11,203 bases of DNA from an uncultured Collinsella sp. (GCA_900542315.1 UQMV01000053.1:1-11203), one strand, 5' to 3'. Shown: positions 1-8,574, numbered from the stretch's first letter. Numbers and translations are program-made. The notes: generated by a model not told the origin, from the letters alone.

Positions 1-46
1 ACCACCGAGATCTACACTCTTTCCCTACACGACGCTCTTCCGATCT
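1..46 (+). other. Illumina adapter sequence (artefact)
   Basis: These bases match the 3' part of the Illumina P5/TruSeq universal adapter and end in the diagnostic GCTCTTCCGATCT. The biological insert begins at 47. The same adapter lies in inverted orientation at 11156-11203, so this is untrimmed library sequence at a contig end and not genomic DNA. Confidence 0.98.
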
Positions 47-653
47 CCCCATGGTGTTTGCGCAGGGCCTGCTTGCGGCCATCTGCGTCGTGCTGGGCAT
101 TGGCGCTCCCGTGATCGCGCCCGTGCTGGTCGATGTCGCCGCGTCCGTGCTGCATCCGTACGGTGGCGTGTTTGCCGCCGAGGGCATGGAGCTCATGAAC
201 CAGTACTCCGGCGCTGCCACCTCCACGCCCGCGATCGCCATTGCTCTCGTGGTGCTCGTCGGCCTTGCCTGCGGTTATCGCAAGCTCAAGACCGTCGGCA
301 AGGTGCAGAAGTCCCAGCCGTGGGCGTGCGGCTATGCTCCCAACGAGCATATGCCCGTCGTGGCCACGACCTTTGCCTCCGAGGTGTCCTGGTTTATGCA
401 GCCTCTCTACACGCTGCGCGACCGCTGCACGGCCGTCTGCTGGTCCATCGCGCACTTCTTCCAGAAGCTCACCGGTGTGGCCGAGGCTGTGGAGCCCGTA
501 CCCGACAAGGTTCTCGTCGATGCCCCGCATAAGGGTGTCGAGAAGCTCGCCGACCTCGCGACTAAGCTCGAGGGCGGCAACTACAGCATCTATATCTGCT
601 ACATCGTCGCGGCACTCGTGGTGTTCCTCGTGCTCGCCGTGCAAATGGGTTAA
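47..653 (+). CDS. hyfB: Hydrogenase-4 subunit HyfB, C-terminal part (5' end missing)
   Basis: This is the C-terminal part of the HyfB/HycC proton-antiporter-like membrane subunit (NuoL family) of a group 4 hydrogenase. About 200 residues remain, while the family usually has well over 600. The reading frame is already open at the adapter junction (CCC at 48-50), so the ATG at 51 is probably an internal Met and not the start. Visible are a hydrophobic segment just after the junction, a second one around 240-280, the HyfB/HycC-type motif PWACGYAP (from 317), a long polar stretch, and a last membrane helix ending in AVQMG. In the complex it would form the distal, ion-translocating end of the membrane arm. 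hyfC follows 12 nt downstream. The N-terminal antiporter core with the functional Lys and Glu residues lies outside the window, so integrity of the gene cannot be judged. Confidence 0.9.
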
Positions 654-665
654 GGAGGGGAGAGC

Positions 666-1592
666 ATGAACAACATCGTACTTGCCGTTCTGCAGGGCGT
701 GGTCGTCATGGCCGTCGCACCGTTCTTCTCCGGTCTCGGCCGCGTGATCCGCGCCAAGATGCACAACCGTCGCGGCCCCAGCATCATGCAGGACTACCGC
801 GACCTGGCCAAGCTCTTTGCGCGCCCCGAGTCCCAGAGCGAGGATGCGAGCTTTGCGCTGCGCATCATGCCGCCGCTGTTCTTCGCCGTCGCCTTTATGC
901 TCGCGATGGGCCTGCCGCTCTTTACGGCACAAAGCCCCATCCCGGTCTTTGGTGACGCCATCACCATCATGTACAGCCTGGCGCTCGCCCGCTTCTTCTT
1001 CGCCCTCTGCGGTGTGGATTCGTCCAACGCCTACGCCGGTATCGGCGGCGTCCGCGAGCTGCTCATGAGTGTGCTCATCGAGCCGTCCATGCTGTTGGCG
1101 CTGTTTGCCGCCGCCCTGGTGTGCGGTTCCACCGACATCGCCACCATGGGTCAGCACATCATGACAGGCGCCATCGACGCGCCGGTCGCCGTGATCCTCG
1201 CCGGCATCGCCTTTGCGATTGCCTGCTACATGGAACTCGGCAAGCTGCCGTTTGATCAGGCCGAGGCCGAGCAGGAGCTTCAGGAAGGTCCGCTTGCCGA
1301 GCTTTCCGGCCCGTCGCTCGCCATGGCCAAGCTTGCCATGTCCATGAAACAGGTCCTGGTCGTCGCTTGGTTCTGCGCGATCTTCGTCCCCTGGGGCGAG
1401 CCCGCGACCGTGGGCACCGCCGCCGTTCTGGGCGCGGTCATCTTCCTGGTGAAGTGCCTGATCGACTTTGTCGTGTGCGGCGTGATCGAGAACTCCTGCT
1501 CGCGCTCGCGTTTTAAGGTGCTCGGCAATCAGACCTGGGCCGTCGTGGGCATTGCCGTTCTGGCATTTGTCTTCGTGGTCGTCGGCGTGTAG
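666..1592 (+). CDS. hyfC: Hydrogenase-4 subunit HyfC (HycD/NuoH-like membrane anchor)
   Basis: 308 residues, the usual length of HyfC/HycD, the NuoH homologue that anchors the soluble hydrogenase arm to the membrane. Seen in sequence: an N-terminal membrane helix, the basic NRRGPSIMQDYRDLAKLF region typical of HycD, a GGVRELLMSVLIEPSML segment, and the hallmark acidic loop LPFDQAEAEQELQEGP with E190, D197, E200, E202 and E204. In the family this loop contacts the NuoB/NuoD-like subunits and is thought to pass redox-driven changes to the ion pathway. About eight hydrophobic segments can be counted. The start is supported by a strong Shine-Dalgarno, AGGAGGGG at 653-660, which overlaps the hyfB stop codon. 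Nothing is missing. Co-transcription with hyfB and hyfD is inferred from spacing. Confidence 0.96.
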   Translation: MNNIVLAVLQGVVVMAVAPFFSGLGRVIRAKMHNRRGPSIMQDYRDLAKLFARPESQSEDASFALRIMPPLFFAVAFMLAMGLPLFTAQSPIPVFGDAITIMYSLALARFFFALCGVDSSNAYAGIGGVRELLMSVLIEPSMLLALFAAALVCGSTDIATMGQHIMTGAIDAPVAVILAGIAFAIACYMELGKLPFDQAEAEQELQEGPLAELSGPSLAMAKLAMSMKQVLVVAWFCAIFVPWGEPATVGTAAVLGAVIFLVKCLIDFVVCGVIENSCSRSRFKVLGNQTWAVVGIAVLAFVFVVVGV

Positions 1593-1607
1593 GAGAAGGG
1601 AGAAACA

Positions 1608-3065
1608 ATGTCATTTGCAGTCAGTCTGTCCCTTCTCGGCTTGGTCGCTATCGCGGCCCCGATGGTGGCCTCGGTGCTCGTCGCCCTGTTCCCCCGTCCG
1701 TACGCCAAGTGGTTCAGCGTTTTGGGTGCCGCCGTCTCGACGGCCTGCACCATCGCCCTCGCCGCGAGTTTCGCTGGCGCCGGCATGCCCGACACGCAGG
1801 TCCCCCTGATCTCGTTTGGGCAGACCCTCGTCATGGGATTCACCTTCGATCGCATGAGCACGCTGCTCGCGCCCGCCTTTGTGGGTATCGGCCTGCTTGT
1901 CGTGATCTATTCGATTCCCTATATGAGCGAGAACAACCGTGAGCATCCCGATGCGCCGCGTCGTCGCTTCTACGCGTACCTCGCGACCTTCATCGGCGCC
2001 ATGGCCGGCCTCGTGTACAGCTCGACCCTTTTGGGCCAGCTCGTGTTCTTTGAGATCACGGGCGCGTGCTCTTGGGGCCTCATTAGCTACTACATGACGC
2101 CTACGGCCAAGAAGGCCGGCATGAAGGCCCTGATCATCACGCATATCGGTGCGCTCGGTCTGTATCTGGGCGCCGCTATCGTGTTTGCCCACACCGGCAC
2201 CTTCGCCATCACCGCGATTGCCGGCCTCGACGCCAAGCTCAAGGCCATCGTCCTTTTGCTCGTGCTGTTTGCGGCCTGGGCCAAGTCCGCACAGGTTCCC
2301 ATGTACATGTGGCTGCCTTCGGCCATGGAGGCGCCGACGCCTGTCTCGGCCTACCTGCATGGCGCCTCGATGGTTAAGGTCGGTGTGTGCGTGTTCGCGC
2401 GTGCACTCGTCTCTGCCGGCGAGATTCCCGAGATCGTGGGCTGGGTTGCCATTATCGACGCCATGGTCACCATGCTCTTTGGTTTCCTTATGTACCTGCC
2501 GCAAAAGGACATGAAGCGTCTGCTGGCCTTCTCCACGATCGCCCAGCTCTCCTATGTGTTCTTTGGTCTGGGCCTTTCGGTCTTTGGCAGCCAGCTGGCC
2601 TTTGACGGCGCCGTGTGCCATATCTTTAACCACGCGTTCGCCAAGACCCTGTTCTTCCTGATTGCCGGTTCGTTCTCCTTTACGCTCGGCACGCGTATGC
2701 TGCCCAAGCTTCGCGGCATCGTAAAGAAGTACCCGATCTCGGGCGTGGGCTTTGGTGTCGCGGCGCTCGCCATCGCCGGCGTGCCGCCCATGAACACGTT
2801 CTTCTCGAAGTTCCAGATCATCGCCGGCGGCTTTTCTGTGGGTGCCGGCAACGTCGCGATCCTGGTGCTCGTGTGCATCATGGTCGCCGAGACCGTCGCC
2901 ACCTTTGCCTGGTTCCTCAAGTGGATGGGCTATTGCCTGCCCGGAGAGCCGAGCGAAGAGGTCGCTGCGGGTGCCCCGCTTCCCCGCGCGATGGCGTTCG
3001 TGTTCATCGTGCTCATCATCATGGTCATCGTCAGCGGCCCGCTTTCGGCCAGCTGGATCGGTTAG
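1608..3065 (+). CDS. hyfD: Hydrogenase-4 subunit HyfD (antiporter-like)
   Basis: 485 residues, close to E. coli HyfD. It is a NuoL/M/N-family membrane protein with about 14 hydrophobic segments. The residues expected of a working ion channel are present: E149 in the transmembrane motif VFFEITGACSWG, K226 in WAKSAQVPMYMWLPSAMEAP, K257 in the HGASMVKVGV helix, and K346 in the FNHAFAKTLFFL helix. It would form one of the proton (or Na+) translocation modules between HyfC and HyfB. A second antiporter-like gene (hyfF) in the same operon shows that this is a Hyf-type complex with a long membrane arm, not a Hyc-type complex, which has HycC only. The ATG at 1608 follows AGGAGAAGGGAG (1591-1602), which starts inside the hyfC stop codon. 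Confidence 0.95.
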   Translation: MSFAVSLSLLGLVAIAAPMVASVLVALFPRPYAKWFSVLGAAVSTACTIALAASFAGAGMPDTQVPLISFGQTLVMGFTFDRMSTLLAPAFVGIGLLVVIYSIPYMSENNREHPDAPRRRFYAYLATFIGAMAGLVYSSTLLGQLVFFEITGACSWGLISYYMTPTAKKAGMKALIITHIGALGLYLGAAIVFAHTGTFAITAIAGLDAKLKAIVLLLVLFAAWAKSAQVPMYMWLPSAMEAPTPVSAYLHGASMVKVGVCVFARALVSAGEIPEIVGWVAIIDAMVTMLFGFLMYLPQKDMKRLLAFSTIAQLSYVFFGLGLSVFGSQLAFDGAVCHIFNHAFAKTLFFLIAGSFSFTLGTRMLPKLRGIVKKYPISGVGFGVAALAIAGVPPMNTFFSKFQIIAGGFSVGAGNVAILVLVCIMVAETVATFAWFLKWMGYCLPGEPSEEVAAGAPLPRAMAFVFIVLIIMVIVSGPLSASWIG

Positions 3066-3078
3066 GAGGTAGAACGAC

Positions 3079-3732
3079 ATGGGTTATTCGATCGTCAACA
3101 TCCTTGGCGGCCTTCTGATCGTCACGTCCACCATGGTGGTCGTCTCCAAGAACATCAAGCATTCCATCAGCTGGTATGCGGTGCAGTCGCTGGTGCTCGT
3201 GGGACTGCTCGCCACGCTCGGTGTCACCACCGGTGCGCAGGAGCTGCTTATGTGGGCTGGATCTGCCTTTATCACCAAGGTCGTCCTGGTCCCTTATATC
3301 CTCAACCGCGCATACAAGAAGATGGGCGAGCCGAGCGACGCATCGCTCAAGGCCGGCCTTAAGCCCGCGTGGGCCATTTGCATCATCGCCGTGGAGGTCG
3401 CGATTTGCTTTGCCGTCGTGACGCAGATCAGCCTGCCCACGGCCGAGGTCGCAACGCCTGCGCTCGCCATTAGCTTCGCTCACTTCTTTGTGGGCCTCAC
3501 CTGCATCATCTCGCAGCGCAACATCATGAAGCAGATCTTTGGATACTGCCTTATGGAAAACGGCAGCCATGTGACGCTCGCGCTCTTGGCCCCCACCGCT
3601 CCCGAGATCATCGAGATCGGTATCGCCACCGACGCCATCTTTGCCGTCATCATCATGTCCATCGTCGTGCGTCGCATTTGGGACGACTCCCACTCGCTCG
3701 ATGCGCGCGACCTGTCCGAGCTGAGGGGGTAG
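3079..3732 (+). CDS. hyfE: Hydrogenase-4 subunit HyfE (NuoK-like)
   Basis: 217 residues, almost the length of E. coli HyfE. This small membrane subunit is specific to Hyf-type complexes and its C-terminal part is related to NuoK. About six or seven hydrophobic segments are visible. The most characteristic stretch runs from GYCLMENGSH (E160, H164) through PEIIEIGIATDAIF (E176, E179, D185), and closely resembles the HyfE family. The buried acidic residues are candidates for the ion path, by analogy with NuoK. The start follows AGGAGGT at 3064-3070, overlapping the hyfD stop. The next gene begins only 3 nt after the stop codon, so translation is probably coupled. The protein ends in a short polar, Asp/Glu/Arg-rich tail. 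Confidence 0.94.
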   Translation: MGYSIVNILGGLLIVTSTMVVVSKNIKHSISWYAVQSLVLVGLLATLGVTTGAQELLMWAGSAFITKVVLVPYILNRAYKKMGEPSDASLKAGLKPAWAICIIAVEVAICFAVVTQISLPTAEVATPALAISFAHFFVGLTCIISQRNIMKQIFGYCLMENGSHVTLALLAPTAPEIIEIGIATDAIFAVIIMSIVVRRIWDDSHSLDARDLSELRG

Positions 3733-3735
3733 TCC

Positions 3736-5295
3736 ATGGAAACGTTGATTCTCGCCCTGCTCGCGACTCCTTTGGTGTTCTCGCTGGTCATGGCGTTTTT
3801 GCCCAAGAACACGTCCTATAACGTGTTTGCCGGTCTCAACCTGGTCTCCGTCGCAGCCGTCCTGGTGCTGTCGATTATGACGGCCGGTGACGTCCTTATG
3901 AGCGGCGACACCGCGAGCGCTCTTGGCCTGTGGTTCCACCTCGATTCGCTGGGCGCCATCTTTGTGCTGCTCATCGGCTTTATCGGTTTTCTTACGGGGC
4001 TGTTCTCGCTGCCCTATGTAAAGGCCGATATCGAGGAGGGCTCCATGCCCGCCGAGCGCGCCAAGCAGTATTTTGCGCTGTTTAGCCTGTTTGTGTTCAC
4101 CATGCTGCTCGCGTGCCTGTCCAACAATATGATCCTCACGTGGGCCGCCGTGGAGGCAACCACGCTTTCCACCGTTTTCCTCGTGGGTATCTACAAGAAC
4201 AAGACGGCCCTCGAGGCTTCTTGGAAGTATGCGATGGTCTGCACCGCCGGTGTGGCCTTTGGCCTGTTCGGCACGCTGCTGATCTACGCCAACGCCGCCG
4301 ACGTGATTCCCAACGCCCACGAGGCCGCATTCCTGTCGTGCGTGCTGCCGTATGCCGATCAGTTCGACCCGACGCTCATGCGCCTCGCCTTTGCGTTTAT
4401 CGTGATCGGCTTTGGCACCAAGGCCGGCCTGTTCCCCATGCACACTTGGCTGCCCGATGCCCACTCCCAGGCCCCGAGCCCCGTCTCGGCCCTGCTCTCG
4501 GGCGTGTTGCTTAAATGCGCCATGCTTGTGATCATGCGCTTCTACGGCTTTACCATCCAGGCCGTGGGCGCCGAGTATCCGCAGCTTTTGCTGTTGATCG
4601 TCGGCACGCTGTCCATTTTGGTGGCGGCGCTTTCGATGTTTCGCCAGGACGACCTCAAGCGCCGCTTTGCGTACTCGTCTGTGGAGAACGTGGGTGTTAT
4701 CGCCCTGTGCCTGGGTATCGGTGGCCCTCTGGGTATCGCCGCGGCCCTGCTGCACTGCGTGTTCCACGGCTTTACCAAGACGCTTGCCTTCTGCGTGTCC
4801 GGTAACATTCAGCACGCCTTTGGCACGCGTAGCTTGGCCAAGATCCAGGGCGTCGTCGAGGTTGCCCCTGCAACCGCTGCGCTCGCCATCCTGGCGCTGC
4901 TCGGTCTTGCCGCCTTCCCGCCCTTTGGCATGTTTATCTCCGAGTTCCTGACTTTTGTCGCCGGTGTTACCGCCGGCCCCATGTGGCTGGTCGTCGTGGT
5001 CGCCCTCGGTCTTACCGTGGCCATCTCCGCGCTCACCCGTATCGCACTCAAGTCGGTATTCGGCCATGCGCCCCAGGGCATGGGCAAGCATGAGGCCCCG
5101 GCGCTCATGCTTATCCCCGAAATCATCCTGGCTGTCATGATCTTGTGGTTTGGCATCGCCACCCCGCTGTCCCTCGTGCACGGTGTGGAGACCGCGACCG
5201 GCATCGTGCTCGAGCAGAGCACCGAGGAACTTCACGCGACGCCGATGTACCGCGCTGTGTTCGGTACCGAGACCGCTCAGAGCGAGGTGGAGTAA
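3736..5295 (+). CDS. hyfF: Hydrogenase-4 subunit HyfF (antiporter-like)
   Basis: 519 residues, near the E. coli HyfF length, and the third NuoL/M/N-like protein of the operon. Expected functional residues are present: E140 in TWAAVEATTLSTVFL, K229 in FGTKAGLFPMHTWLPDAH, K260 in the SGVLLKCAML helix and K348 in HGFTKTLAF. The pair WLPDAHSQAPSPVSALLSG is a family hallmark. The protein would be another ion-translocating module of the membrane arm. Its last 40 or so residues are polar and poorly recognisable, as is common in this family. Its ATG lies 3 nt after the hyfE stop, and the ribosome binding site (GAGGGGG, 3723-3729) sits inside the hyfE coding sequence, which points to translational coupling. 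Confidence 0.95.
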   Translation: METLILALLATPLVFSLVMAFLPKNTSYNVFAGLNLVSVAAVLVLSIMTAGDVLMSGDTASALGLWFHLDSLGAIFVLLIGFIGFLTGLFSLPYVKADIEEGSMPAERAKQYFALFSLFVFTMLLACLSNNMILTWAAVEATTLSTVFLVGIYKNKTALEASWKYAMVCTAGVAFGLFGTLLIYANAADVIPNAHEAAFLSCVLPYADQFDPTLMRLAFAFIVIGFGTKAGLFPMHTWLPDAHSQAPSPVSALLSGVLLKCAMLVIMRFYGFTIQAVGAEYPQLLLLIVGTLSILVAALSMFRQDDLKRRFAYSSVENVGVIALCLGIGGPLGIAAALLHCVFHGFTKTLAFCVSGNIQHAFGTRSLAKIQGVVEVAPATAALAILALLGLAAFPPFGMFISEFLTFVAGVTAGPMWLVVVVALGLTVAISALTRIALKSVFGHAPQGMGKHEAPALMLIPEIILAVMILWFGIATPLSLVHGVETATGIVLEQSTEELHATPMYRAVFGTETAQSEVE

Positions 5296-5298
5296 CGA

Positions 5299-7071
5299 AT
5301 GATTGAAACTGAGAATAAGGTGTATGCCCGTCGCTGCGAGAGCCATGTCGAGGCCCTGCGCCGCGCCGTTCCGGGCTGCATCGAGAAGGTCGAGTGGCAG
5401 TGCGAGGACCAGCTGACGATTACCGTCAAGCAGGACAAGCTGCCCGAGGCCGTCCACTACCTGTACTACGAGCGCTACGGCTGGATTCCCGTGATCATCG
5501 GCAACGATGAGCGCAGTCTGTGCGGCCGTTACGCCGTGTACTACGTCATCTCCATGGAGGGGGAGGATCCCGGCTGGGTGACCGTGCGCACCGAGGTCGA
5601 TCCCGCCAAGATGACGTTCCCGTCCGTGACGCCGTTCGTCCCCGCCTGCGTGTGGGGCGAGCGCGAGCTGCGCGATATGTTCGGCCTGATCCCCGAGGGT
5701 CTGCCCGACCGTCGTCGCCTGGTGCTGCCCGACGATTGGCCCAGCGGCCTGTATCCGCTGCGCAAGGACTCCATGGACTACCGTTTCCGTCCCGCTCCCG
5801 CGAGCGATATGGAAAACTACGAGTTCTTGGCCGATACCAAGGGCAAGGAGACGACGCTCGTTCCCATGGGCCCGCTGCACATTACCTCCGATGAGCCTGG
5901 CCACTTCCGCCTGTTCGTTGAGGGCGAGACGATCGTCGACGCCGATTACCGTCTGTTCTACGTGCACCGCGGCATGGAGAAGGTTGCCGAGACGCGCCTG
6001 AACTATGACGCCGTGACGTTCCTCGCCGACCGCATCTGCGGCATCTGCGGCTGCGCCCACTCGGTGGCCTATGCCGAGGCCGTCGAGCGTGCCCAGGGCA
6101 TTCATGTCCCGCCGCGCGCCCAGTACATCCGCGCTATCATGCTCGAGGTCGAGCGTCTGCACTCGCATCTGCTCAACATTGGCCTGGCGTCGCACTACAC
6201 CGGCTTCGACTCCGGCTTCCAACAGTTCTTCCGCGTCCGCGAGAAGTCCATGGACCTGGCCGAGAAGCTCTCCGGTCACCGCAAGACCTACGGCCTCAAC
6301 GTGATCGGCGGCGTGCGCCGCGACATTTTGGCCGAGCAGAAGCTCTCCACGCTCACGACCATCCACCAGCTGCGTTCCGAGGTTCAGGAACTCGTCGACG
6401 TGCTGCTCTCTACGCCCAACTTTATCGAGCGTACGAGTGGTATCGGCATCTTGGACCGCAAGATCGCACGCGACTTCTCGCCGGTCGGCCCGCTCATGCG
6501 CGGCTCGGGCTATGCCCGCGACGTGCGCTTTGACCATCCCTTCGACGGCTACGCCGATCCGGATGTCCAAAAGATGCACGCCGCCACGGTCGACACCTGC
6601 GATGCCTTCGGCCGTACCGCCGTTCGCATCCAGGAGGTCTACGATTCGATCGACATGATCGAGACCATGCTCGAGAACTGCCCGTCGGGCCCCATTCTCA
6701 CCACGGATTGGGAGTACACCCCGCACAAGTACGCTATCGGCGCCACCGAGGCGCCGCGCGGCGAGGACGTGCACTGGGCCATGCTCGGCAACAACCAGAA
6801 GTGCTACCGCTGGCGCGCCAAGGCCGCCACGTACAGCAACTGGCCGGTCCTGCGCTACATGTTCCGCGGCAACACCGTGGGCGACGCGGCGCTGATTGTC
6901 GGCTCGCTCGACCCGTGCTACTCCTGCACCGACCGCGTGACGGTGACCGATGTTGCCGCCAAGCGCGACCACGTGCTCGACAAGGAGCAGTTCGAGAACG
7001 TCTGGCGCGACAAGTCGCCGCTTGCGGGCGAGGGCACCATGGCCGCCCCGCTCGATGAGGAGGCGCTCTAA
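5299..7071 (+). CDS. hyfG: Group 4 [NiFe]-hydrogenase large subunit HyfG/HycE (NuoC-NuoD fusion)
   Basis: 590 residues; catalytic subunit that reduces protons to H2 at a NiFe(CN)2CO site on the cytoplasmic side of the membrane. Residues 1 to about 170 are a NuoC-like 30-kDa domain, recognised by ERELRDMFGL (E121-L130) and LVLPDDWPSGLYPLRKD. The rest is the NuoD-like large-subunit domain. The Ni ligands are RICGICGCAH (C247, C250) and DPCYSCTDR (C540, C543). E. coli HycE is cleaved by HycI just after the equivalent DPCYSCTDR arginine; here the cut would follow R546 and release a 44-residue tail, longer than the 32 residues of HycE. The dedicated protease gene, hycI, is in the same operon. Start: ATG 3 nt after hyfF, with GAGGTGG at 5284-5290. 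Confidence 0.97.
   Translation: MIETENKVYARRCESHVEALRRAVPGCIEKVEWQCEDQLTITVKQDKLPEAVHYLYYERYGWIPVIIGNDERSLCGRYAVYYVISMEGEDPGWVTVRTEVDPAKMTFPSVTPFVPACVWGERELRDMFGLIPEGLPDRRRLVLPDDWPSGLYPLRKDSMDYRFRPAPASDMENYEFLADTKGKETTLVPMGPLHITSDEPGHFRLFVEGETIVDADYRLFYVHRGMEKVAETRLNYDAVTFLADRICGICGCAHSVAYAEAVERAQGIHVPPRAQYIRAIMLEVERLHSHLLNIGLASHYTGFDSGFQQFFRVREKSMDLAEKLSGHRKTYGLNVIGGVRRDILAEQKLSTLTTIHQLRSEVQELVDVLLSTPNFIERTSGIGILDRKIARDFSPVGPLMRGSGYARDVRFDHPFDGYADPDVQKMHAATVDTCDAFGRTAVRIQEVYDSIDMIETMLENCPSGPILTTDWEYTPHKYAIGATEAPRGEDVHWAMLGNNQKCYRWRAKAATYSNWPVLRYMFRGNTVGDAALIVGSLDPCYSCTDRVTVTDVAAKRDHVLDKEQFENVWRDKSPLAGEGTMAAPLDEEAL
7057..7063 (+). promoter_or_regulatory. Ribosome binding site deciding the hyfH start
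   Basis: GAGGAGG inside the last codons of hyfG, 9 nt before the ATG at 7073. It supports that short start over an in-frame ATG at 6950, which would place about 41 unrelated residues in front of the ferredoxin-like domain. Confidence 0.75.
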
Positions 7072-7072
7072 T

Positions 7073-7789
7073 ATGCTGAAGCTTTGGAAGGTCAACGCCA
7101 AGGCCGGCGACGCGACGGTCAAATACCCGTTTGCGCCGTTTCCCACCAATAAGGACATGCGCGGCAAGCCCGAGCACAATGCCGAGCTCTGCATAGCCTG
7201 CGGGGCCTGCGGCGTGGCGTGCCCGGCCGATGCCATTCGCATGGACACCGACCTTGCGGCTGATACCATCACCTGGTCGATTGACTACGGCCGCTGCATC
7301 TTTTGCGGCCGCTGCGAGGAAGCCTGCCCCATGGAGGCCATCAAGCTCACCGAGGAGTTTGAGCTGGCCGTCATGAGCAAGGACGACCTCACCAGCAAGA
7401 GCGTCTATACGCTCGAGCACTGCTCTCGTTGCGGCAAGCCGTTTGCCCCGCACAAGGAGATCGACTACGCCAAGCGCCTGCTGCAAAAGGCCGGCGGCAT
7501 GGAGGCCGAGCAGGCCGCCCGCACCGTCGGTATGTGCCAGGAGTGCAAGCGCGAGCTCGACGCCCTGCGTGCCGCCTCGGCCGTAAAGACCGGCAACGCT
7601 GCTGGCATGGCTGCCAACGAAACGCTTGCGTCCGGTGAGCCCCAGGGCCCCGGCATGGAGTATCTGGGCGGCCACGGCGTGAACCCGGAGTATATCGACC
7701 GCGAGCTCAACCCCGATGCGCCCGAGATTCCCGCCGGTCCTGCACCGGTCGAGGGCATCATCATGGATTTTGAAACGAAGGAGGAGTAA
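7073..7789 (+). CDS. hyfH: Hydrogenase-4 iron-sulfur subunit HyfH (HycF/NuoI-like)
   Basis: 238 residues from the ATG one base after the hyfG stop. It carries electrons between the formate-oxidising side and the small subunit. Two [4Fe-4S] ferredoxin motifs are intact: C40-x2-C43-x2-C46-x3-C50-P and C75-x2-C78-x2-C81-x3-C85-P. A second pair of cysteine knuckles follows (C117/C120 in CSRCGKPF and C155/C158 in CQECKRE), as in HycF, where they could bind a metal. The family opening (KYPFAPFP, MRGKPEHN) is conserved. After about residue 165 comes a 70-residue Gly/Ala/Pro/Glu-rich, probably disordered tail ending in EGIIMDFETKEE. E. coli HycF and HyfH are only about 180 residues long, so this tail is unusual. 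hyfI starts 2 nt after the stop. Confidence 0.95.
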   Translation: MLKLWKVNAKAGDATVKYPFAPFPTNKDMRGKPEHNAELCIACGACGVACPADAIRMDTDLAADTITWSIDYGRCIFCGRCEEACPMEAIKLTEEFELAVMSKDDLTSKSVYTLEHCSRCGKPFAPHKEIDYAKRLLQKAGGMEAEQAARTVGMCQECKRELDALRAASAVKTGNAAGMAANETLASGEPQGPGMEYLGGHGVNPEYIDRELNPDAPEIPAGPAPVEGIIMDFETKEE

Positions 7790-7791
7790 CC

Positions 7792-8574
7792 ATGGCCGAA
7801 CCCACGCTTTTGCCCGAGCGGCTCCAGTACCGCCCGACCAAGATCGAGCTCGACGAGAGCATCGAGAAGGCCAAGGCGACCCTTCTTAAGAAGATCAAGC
7901 GCTCGGTGTACGTTTACCGCGTTGACTGCGGCGGCTGCAACGGCTGCGAGATCGAGATCTTCGGTTCCATCACGCCCGTCTTCGACGTCGAACGCTTTGG
8001 CATCAAGGTCGTGCCCTCGCCCCGTCACGCCGATGTGCTGCTGTACACCGGCGCCGTGACGCGTGCCATGCGCATGCCGGCCCTGCGCGCCTTTGAGGCC
8101 GCACCCGATCCCAAGATCGTGGTGTCCTATGGCGCGTGCGGCTGCACCGGCGGCATCTTCTACGACAACTACTGCGTCTGGGGCGGCACGGACAAGATTC
8201 TGCCGGTCGATGTCTACATCCCCGGCTGCCCGCCCAGCCCCGCGCAGACCATCTACGGCTTCGCCATGGCACTTGGCCTGCTGGACCAAAAGCTCCATGC
8301 CGAGACCACGGTGGAGGCCGCCGGCGAGCAGGCCGATATTCTGCACCCCGGCGTGCCGTACAAGCTGCGCGTTGCCATCGAGCGCGAAGCTCGCGCCATG
8401 AGCGGCTACCGTTACGGCCGCGACCTGGCCAACGAGTTTATGGATACGCTCGAGGGCGCGCCCAAGGGCGATATTCGCGGTGCCATGGCGCTGCTCATCG
8501 ACAAGCAAGATGATCCTCGCCGCGTTGAGGTCTACTCGGCGCTGCAGGATCTGGTGCTGGCCGGAGGTCGCTAG
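7792..8574 (+). CDS. hyfI: Group 4 [NiFe]-hydrogenase small subunit HyfI (HycG/NuoB-like)
   Basis: 260 residues. This is the small subunit, which holds the proximal [4Fe-4S] cluster next to the NiFe site of HyfG. Motifs seen: VDCGGCNGCEIEIF (C46, C49, C52), YGACGCTGGIFYDNY (C116, C118) and YIPGCPPSP (C146), all in the expected order for HycG/HyfI. No signal peptide is present, as expected for a cytoplasm-facing enzyme. The C-terminal third (after about residue 175) is polar and charged. Start ATG 7792 follows AAGGAGG at 7778-7784 within the end of hyfH. The stop codon (TAG) directly abuts the ATG of the next gene. Confidence 0.96.
   Translation: MAEPTLLPERLQYRPTKIELDESIEKAKATLLKKIKRSVYVYRVDCGGCNGCEIEIFGSITPVFDVERFGIKVVPSPRHADVLLYTGAVTRAMRMPALRAFEAAPDPKIVVSYGACGCTGGIFYDNYCVWGGTDKILPVDVYIPGCPPSPAQTIYGFAMALGLLDQKLHAETTVEAAGEQADILHPGVPYKLRVAIEREARAMSGYRYGRDLANEFMDTLEGAPKGDIRGAMALLIDKQDDPRRVEVYSALQDLVLAGGR

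Noticed and set aside
51..653. A complete 200-residue membrane protein gene starting at ATG 51
   Set aside because: The frame is open up to the adapter junction and the sequence is the C-terminal part of a much longer HyfB/HycC-type protein, so the ATG is most likely internal.
12..1157. A 381-codon minus-strand frame over hyfB and hyfC
   Set aside because: Antisense shadow, and its last residues are translated adapter sequence.
1611..3080. A 489-codon open frame on the minus strand
   Set aside because: In-register shadow of hyfD with the same low-complexity composition.
6950..7072. A longer N-terminus for hyfH starting at an ATG inside hyfG
   Set aside because: The added 41 residues are Arg/Ser/Pro-rich out-of-frame hyfG sequence. 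The ATG at 7073 has a good ribosome binding site and matches the HycF start.
3031..7272. A 1,413-codon open frame on the minus strand
   Set aside because: It is the in-register shadow of hyfE, hyfF and hyfG in GC-rich DNA lacking TTA, CTA and TCA codons. Its translation is rich in His, Gly, Arg and Ala with no recognisable domain, while the plus strand carries intact, well-known genes.
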